Source of the DNA: Muricea muricata
Lineage: Eukaryota > Cnidaria > Anthozoa > Malacalcyonacea > Plexauridae
Assembly: GCA_963855995.1 (NCBI GenBank)
Contig: OY979718.1
Location: 45,486,059-45,550,058, forward strand
DNA length: 64,000 nt
Direction of reading: 5' to 3'
Below, piece by piece: positions 23,733-32,700 of the stretch. The notes under the pieces are model-generated. The model had not been told where the DNA came from. It worked only from the letters and a program-made list of their open reading frames with translations, and ran no database searches. Position 1 is the first letter of the stretch. Each line of letters starts with the position of its first letter. The position numbers and the translations under genes were made by a program.

Positions 23733-26700
23733 GTGATTTTCGTTCCAGCTTTAGGCAATATTTACTATATCTACTGTTTTGTTTTGCTAAATCCACGCCG
23801 AAGATCTTCGCCGTTGAATGTATAGAATGCTGTCTGGATACGATACAGTTGCATACCCATCAGAGCATAAAGGGGGAGGTGTTCTGTTAAATTTTTCCAA
23901 GGGGACAACTCTGAAACTCAAGGAATTTTCTAAAAAAGTGGAAAAAAATTTTGCATCCAAAGGGTTGTTCATACCAAGGGCCAGGGGGAAGAATCCACTT
24001 TTGTGGATTGTAAAATGATCCCTCAATGGGGAAGGGAACTATATTAAATGGAATGCCCCTGTAGCCCCGCCCAATCAGTCTTGTTAGCCAGGTTGAAACA
24101 ACATAAACTGTAACTATTGGTGCACAAGGTATGATTGGTTATGTTGCTTAATTCATGTCTAAACTCAGAATTATTTCTTTGGATATTTGAACTGTAGTTT
24201 TAGGCCTTGTGTCCCCTACATTTTGCCTAAAAATTCAAAAATACAAACGCCTGTGGGTATGCCTGGAAGATGTTAGCAGTATGGATTGTTTGGTGCATAA
24301 GTACTATACGTACTAGTCAATTTTGTTGACATTATTAGTGATATTATCAAGACTTGTAAGTTGGAACCTTAAATATTATTTAAAACACTCATTAATATTC
24401 AATAGGCATTTCGACCAATCACGTCGTTGCTTTCTCCCACGTGCATATGCTTTTATACCCAATAAATTACTCAACATTCTAAAAGCTCGGGGAGGGATTT
24501 GATATCGGCTTCAGGGAAATATGGGGTATAATAGAAGAACAAAGCAATGCAAATGAACATGAATTATTATATAGCGACACATGAACATTATATAATGACA
24601 CATGTGCATTATACTATATAATGCACATGTGTCATTATATAAAATTTTTCATCTCATTTCTTTATGAGTACATGTACAAACATAAACCCAAACTAAAACA
24701 CACAACGATATGACTTTTAATTCAACACTTCACAACAACATACTATTTTAGACAAACGTAGAAACTATTGAGAAAAATTGAAGGTACGGTTATTGAATAC
24801 AAATCCCGACATAGAAACGTTTGTAACACCACTATCACTAACATCAGGCTTCGACGAAATCATACTACGCATTAAGTCATCAGTTTCTTCAAAGTCAATC
24901 AATTCAAGATCTTTGAGAATGTCTGACGAACTTTCTTGTACTGACTCGCTTAAACTTGGTTTATTTACAAAGGTTCCTTCACTTTTGTCGATATCAATAC
25001 TTGCACTCTGTAATCTGAAGGGGCGAGTGTATTACTGACATTCATTTGTTGTTCATATGGCTGGGTTCCGATAGCATTTCACGAGCAAATAATAAATGAA
25101 GTTGACATAGTAATCAGTTGAAAACGTGTCTCTGATTTAATCCAAGTTAACAATGAGTTATTGTCGTAACTGTGCTTTAGGTAGTGTTTTACCATATACG
25201 AAACACTGCATGCGTGTTTTGAGAAAGTATATGACAGTCACATTCAATTTTAGATTATAAGAAGTTAGAAATATCAAACTTTTTAGGGCCATTTTAGGGG
25301 CTATTTCCATATTCAAGTTGCCACATCAATGAATGTAACATTTGCCCTAAATAATTTGCTTGTAATTGTCAAAATAGTCATCTTTCCAAAAGTGTCAATA
25401 AACTACAATTGTAACCCAACTATTTCGGAACCATGCATCCTCAAAGATATGAAGAACTAGATTCATACAGTGGCAAAGCCAGCCTGACATTTTGTCTTGC
25501 AAATGCAAATTTTTCAGTGTTTATAGACCGTATAAGGATCAATTTCTAAAGAAATGAATAATGATAATGATTTAAATTTGCTTCGCATGTCCAAATTGTC
25601 GGGCTGGCTTCGCTACTGGATTCATATTAATCTAACCTATCTACCCTCAAAAATGTCATTTGATCTTTTTGCATAGCAATCTAAATGTGGAATCCAATCC
25701 TTCAATGACTAAGGCCAATCCAACAATATGTTACAGGACAAAGGAAACAAAAGTGTTGAACCCGCAGCAAAGAGACATCGCAAAGATGAAGACCAACAGG
25801 AAACAACATCAGACAACATCAAAATAGGTATTAATATTATTGTATAAATTCTTCAGAGGTAAGGTTTGAAAGTTTTAATTGAATGTATTTCAGATTTTTA
25901 TAACATTTGGTAGAACCTTACTGTATTCTCTTTATTTAAGGGGAGAGGGGGGGGGTGATTCATTTCAGGACCTTTTGGGGGGAGGGCTTATTGGAGAGGG
26001 GAGCTTAATTGAGAGGGGGGCATATTTATTTGTCCAAAAAATCAGCGATGGAGATAGGAGATGGAGATTTGAACTGCAATAAACTCAAAATCATTACACA
26101 GATCAATATATATATCATCTAACAACAACATATAATAGATAACAACAAGTTAGAGAAAAATTACTTTACATGTGTTTGAGTCTATATTATGGAACCAACT
26201 AGAGCTATGCGGCTCCAAAAATTTCATCTCAGTTTCAGTTTTCTGGTGGTAAAAAAACTCTTGGTTCAGTTCCAGTTTTGGTTCTTTTTTAAACACACCC
26301 CCCCCTGTATCAAAAGCAACTCTTCCTTATGCAGAGGCTTGCCTAGATTGTAATAAAATAGGAAAATCAATAAAGTGTGTGTGATATGGTGAGGGCTATT
26401 TCAGATCCGTCAGAGCACCTAGCGACCAGTATTTTTCAGTTTATCTACGCTCGCCTTACCTACCACTTAAAAAGTTTTTAAACCGACGAATTTCTCTTGC
26501 CGTCGATAGTGTATTGGTCTACGTGCTGTCTTACGGGAACGCTGTTCTGGGCTCAAACCCTAGGAGTGACATTTATTTCCTGATATCGGTTTTATTTCTG
26601 TTTTAAAAGTTTTTTTTTCAAAAGTTTTCCTTAAGACTTTTTCCGTTTGGTAACGTATTCCTCGTTCTTTAGACAATTTATAAAAAATAGATTCGCAATA

Positions 26701-29700
26701 TATTATAGCCAATGTCTTATCCTGTAATCTGATTGGCAGATGAGCAGTCCCGTTTTTCCCTATACGGACCGCTCTACCGGACCGCTAGCGGTTTTCCGCA
26801 AACAATAAACAAAGGCGTAAAAATATGTAAAAAAATTGTTGTATTATTGTTGTATTTAAATACCTTATTATAGGAAATTAACGATGCACTTTATTAACGC
26901 GGATTTTAAAAATTCGCGTTAATTTCATTAATGTTAATTTAAGTCGTCGTTAATTTTAAAAATGTAATTTTTATTTATCGTTGATTAAAAAGTCCTTGAT
27001 TTATTTTATATAACACTAACTATTTTAATATTAATATCAAAATACCGCATACGCGCAACCTATTCTTCACTTAGTGCACTATCACAATCAGATTGACTTC
27101 ATTGGATTGTTCACTATTACAATCAGATTGTTCATTGGATTGTCCACTCTTACAATCAGATTGTTCATTGGATTGTTCACTATTACAATCAGATTGTTCA
27201 CTATTACAATCAGATTGTTCACTATTACAATCAGATTGTTCATTGGATTGTTCACTGTCACTATCAGATGCAATGATCTGTACATCATTGGTAGTATCAA
27301 CTTTAAAATTTCTCTTGAGTTGTCTATATAGCTCTCTTCATCACCTACTGGATACCTTACGGAATCCACTTTCTCCTTTAAAATTTTTAGCCCCGCTTAT
27401 CCGCCCATCTCACTGTCACTTTTATCGGAATCTCAAGGCCGCCTTGAACAAGTGGCGACGGCTTATATTTAACAGACTTTACTTCTGCATTTACGCTTGC
27501 ACCTCTCTCTAATGCGTACCAGATATATCGAAGAAGTTCCAGAGGGATATGCCCAACTGTAGAGGGGGATAATGTTCCTGGTAAGTTTGTTTGACCAGCA
27601 ACAGGGAAACAATCGTGTTCGTTGTTCCTTTTTTGCTTGAAAATTGGAGGATGCTTCAAGTGTGGTTTCCATTTTGTTCGGTATACATGATATCCTCGTA
27701 AACGTGTGACGAATTGTATCTCAGCAACAGTTCCTTCCCTCACACCGGCATTCATTCAGTAAAATTGTTAAAAACTACGGTATGGTTCTTGCCTTCCTGA
27801 AATATCTAAATGCGTTCTATCTTTGTCGACAGCAAGTCTCTTCTTGAAATTTAGCTTTTAGCACTTAGCACCAAGTCAAAGGAAGCCATTAGTAACAGCA
27901 TACCACTTAAGTGGTTTCCTGTCAATCAAAGAAGTCAAACGTGAATTCCTTTTAGTTTGTTTTGTTATTGTGACTGTTTCGTTTCGGAATGGAATTATAT
28001 GTATAAAACCGTGCGTCAAGCTATGTCAATCTTGCAATATTTCTCTGTAGAGAATACAGATATTGGTAGACCGGCAGAAAAGATAACACTTCCCTCCAGA
28101 GCAGAGGCAGGGGTATCATCGAGTGAGTATGACAACATCGTTGCGGAAGTAGAAATTGTGCCGAACAAGCGCAGAAGGACAACCTACCACGAACGAGACA
28201 AAGTAAAGATCGCCAAGTATGCCAATACGTCTGGTGTCGCATCCGCAATCAAATTCTTTCAACGTGACTTCCCAAAGCTGACTGAGAGCACCGTACGTCC
28301 GTGGTTGAAAAAGTATCGACTACAGAAAAGTTCCTCAGGAGCTCTGCCAGTAATATCGACGAAGCGAGGGAGACCATTGCTGCTGCCGGATGAAGTTGAT
28401 CAAAAACTTCGCATGTTTATCAACAATACGAGGAAAGCAGGAGGTACGGTCAACAAACATGTGGTTTGTGGCGTTTTGATGGGTCTTATTAAAAGTGACC
28501 TCGCAAGGTATGGTCACTATCAACCTGATTCTCAGGGTCTTCACCTCCGCTACCCGCTCTACGGCGAAGACCCTGACACAGGCTGGTCACGTGGCACCCA
28601 AATTTTGGGTGCTTGACATTCGTACTTAGCAGGGGTAGGTAAAAACGCGTTATCACAAATTATTGTCAAACAACCGACGAAGCGGGAAGTCATCTGACTC
28701 TAAAACCGTATCTTTGCTTTGTTAAAATTTCATTTTACTCATTTAAAAATAAATGTAAAGAACTTTAATGAACGTACGAAATCTAAAAATGCACTACAAA
28801 AATTGTAATAGACATCGTAATATAAATATTTCCTTTCCCAAATACCGTATTTCTCAAAGAATAATTTAGATGTAGCAACCTTTATAATAACTTTTAAATA
28901 CTACGCTTATTTTTGCACTATACACATCTAGCAATATTGCTGGCTATTAATTGCTAAATAATAAACAGATAATAAGCGCAATAGGAAACAAATGCATTTA
29001 GTTTTGGACCAGAGTCAGATGAAATAAAAAATAACTCACCAAAAAATTTGAACTTTGTTGTTTGACAATAATTTGTGATAACACGTTTTTACCCACCCCT
29101 GCTAAGTACGAAAGTCAAGCACCCAAAATATGGGTGCCACGTGACCAGCCTGTGTCAGGGTCTTCGCCGTAGCGCGGGTAGCGGAGGTGAAGACCCTGAG
29201 AATCAGGTTGGGTCACTATTTGGATTTTGTGATTACGAACGGTTGGTTACAGCCCCTTTACAAAAGGATGAACTTAACTCGCAGAATGGTGACAACGTCA
29301 AGGCCTGTTATCACACAATCGACGTGGTTGGAGGTGAAGGCAAAGTTTTTGCACTATATTGTGTCAGCTGTAATCGAACACAAAGTTCCAGATGAATTAA
29401 TCATCAATGTTGATCAAACTCCGTCTAAATATGTACCGACTGAAAACGTGACGATGGCTGAAAAGAATTCCAATCATATTCCGAGAAAAGGGGGCAATGA
29501 CAAACGTGCTATAACTGTCACTTTAGCAGAAAAACAAAGTGGAACTATCTTGCCATTCCAGCTGATTTACCAGGGAAAGACACGTAGATCACTACCAGCA
29601 GTCAAGTTTCCTGCCGGTTTCTCTTTAAGCTACAATACCAAACACTGGAGTAACGAAGTTGAAACGATCCGCTTGTTAAATGATATCATTACTCCCTGCT

Positions 29701-32700
29701 GCACCAAAGTTAAAAAAGAGTTGGGTCCACCTGAAAATCAAAGGACATTGCTGTTATGGGATGCGTTCAAAGCTCAATCAACCGAAAAGGTCATTCGCGA
29801 ACTAGAAAGACTTGCTATCAAACAGGTTATGGTACCAAAAAATATGACACATCTTTTGCAGCTATTAGACCTAACAACAAATGCATCTGTAAAGAAAATG
29901 GAAAAGCGTGCTTTTAGTGACTATTTCACATCAACCATCACTGAAGCAATGCTGCAAAACCGGCAAAGAGATGTTACCACGATAGAGTTGTCAACATTGA
30001 AGCCCATGCATGGGAAGCTGATGATAACCGTCTACGACTTCCTTCGCAAAAAACAAGGAATGCAGATAATCGTGAGCGGATGGAGAGCCGTTGGCATTAC
30101 AGAGGCAATAAAAAAAGTTCGAAGTACGGGTGTTGTGCCATCTTTAGGCCCGTTTGCTTAATAGAATGCTAAGCTGTATGTACTTTAATATGTCCCAATG
30201 TCTGAAACTCAAGGATCGCGTTCCGACTGATCAGAAAACACATGCTGTATACTCTATACCATGCGGTGATTGCGAGAAAGTATATCTGGATCAAACAAAA
30301 CGCCAGTTTTGCGCACGTCTGAAAGAACATCAAAGGGCCGTTTGTAATTTTAACAGCTCAAAATCAGCTGTGGCTGAACACGTGTGTGAAACAAGCCATA
30401 ACATTGCGTGGGAAGATTCTAAAATCATTACCACTAACAATCGTTATGGTCAAAGGCTTTGTTTGGAAGCCTGGCATATCAATGCGAGCCCTTGTGCCTT
30501 AAATAGGGATGACGGAAGTCATTTACCACAAGAGTATTTACATCTTGTTGGTAGATGACGTCACCTTGACAGCATATAAGGCCGTGAGTTTCAACGTCAG
30601 ACCACCCCTGATGAAGACACTAGACTGGAGTGTCGAAACGTTGGGTCGTGAATGTAATCTTTGTTCGGTGATTTCATTCATTTAACAAAAACCAGAGTAG
30701 CCATTATGTTAGAATTGAATTGACACTGTTATATATCATATTGACTGGTGCCTGTACTGCAGATTCTTACCCTCGTTGTTGGTGAACGCAAATATTTTGA
30801 ATGTGGGATCTACAAGAGCAGGGATAGCTAAATAAAAGATTACGTTCAATTTGGCCACCGTTGTTTATGTTTGCACAAGTTTGTTTATGTTTGCACAACT
30901 TTGATTTATTTGGTGTTTTAAGATATTTAGTACAAGAATAACTATGGACAAAGTGGGATATCTGCATGCTGACAGCATAAAAGTCACCGCTTCAAAGAGT
31001 AATAGGTAATACAAAGAATTCCATCATGTTTGACATTCATTTTTCAGTTTATGCTGCTTAATGTTCAATATTTTTTGTATTTCAAATAGTTTATGTGAAT
31101 CCTCGCCACTTTTGTGGAAGAGATTAACAAATGCTTTTGCCGATTTAATAACTTGCCCAAATTCAGGAAATGCTTCTACGGCAGTATTCGCTACCAGCTG
31201 GAATGTATATGCAAAGCAATACAATGACTTGAACTTTTCAGGATTGAAGCAGCCTTCACATTAGCTGCATTATCATTAACTGTGTAAATTTTCACCAACT
31301 TTCCTCGTGGACAGGAATCCATCCCACCAAGCATGAACAGATTCAACAGAAATGTTGTTTGCATCATGAGTTCGAGGCATGTGATGCACATTTAGGAAAT
31401 AATCATTCGTGGTAAAAACTCCGATAGAAAGTGGGCAGTGACTGCCATTGGGCTTTGGGCTTTTGATGTCCAGTGATCTAATGTTATCGCAAATAATTCA
31501 ATTTCATTCAGCTTTTGTTGAATGTCTGACTTCTTAGCTTCGTATAAAGTTCAGGTATGAGGTTATTTCGCAAGACCTGCGGATCAGGTACATTGTATAC
31601 GGTGGTTGTAAGCAGCCGACAAAGTCTTTTAAACCTTTGCTTTCTATATAATGCTTTGATTTCCAAATGCTTATTGGTTGTAAATCTAAGCATATCATTC
31701 GAGCCAGCGTCCCATTGCAATCTTACTGTCGTTTGTTAGTTGAAAGACTCTTTCTTTCTTTTATGTATGAATCTATTTTTCAATGTTTAGTTGTTAATGG
31801 TTGGTCGGAAGTTTCTCCATCGTGCAAAGGTTGCTTTCGTTTTAAAGCGCGAGGCGATAACTTTGACAGCTCAGCGAAGGCCGACTGTGCTTACTCACTT
31901 GAATATGTTTTGACCATACTCCGTACTGACTGCCTTACGGCACAACGTACACTCGTCAAACTTTTGTTTCTTTTCATCCTTTTTGAAATATTTCCACACG
32001 CCCGATTTAGGATTCGTTGCGCTGCTTTCGCCAGACATTGTGTATAGTGTACGTTTTCACTTTGTCTTTTAATCATTTTGACAATTGTAAACATGAGGTT
32101 TTTCATTTCCACTCCATCAGACGTCCTGGATACTCGGTAAAAATTTCTTAAATGTATTAATTGCCGTACAACCCCACGCCGAAATACCTCTGCTAATAAC
32201 ATGGCGCCATGACGTATTAGTGACAAATCACCTTACGCTATTTTGACTGAACGTTTCTATCTTTCTAGTCTTTACTCTTTAGTATTTTAGCTCTTTATTA
32301 CCAGACTTAAATGCTGCTCCAAATAACATTATTCCTGCAATATTCTTAGCACGGCATCCACATTGTTTCACCCTAGTTCATTCAATGTATGCAACACAGT
32401 TTTATTCATTTACTTCTGTTTAGACACTTGTAACACCCCCCCCCCCCCCCCTCAAACTCCATGTGTATACTGGAATTATACTTTTGATGATGCTGCTTTT
32501 CAGTACCAGTATTCCATAAACAACATGTATTGTACTTTCACTCACATACGTCTTGATTTTGTTTATTTTTGCAGAGATAGCATGTGATAAAATTCCACAC
32601 GAAACTATTAAAGAAACGTTTGGGGTAAACATGCCACAGGACTTCTATGATCTGTGGGAACTTTGCAAGGAGCTTAATCCTCAGAGACCTCAAGGTATCG

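Noticed and set aside
27074..27512. Plus-strand repeat proteins (Ile/Thr-rich and Asp/Cys/Ser/Leu-rich)
   Set aside because: They are other-frame readings of the minisatellite; only the minus-strand SEQSDCN frame fits the HIRAN-like ORF.
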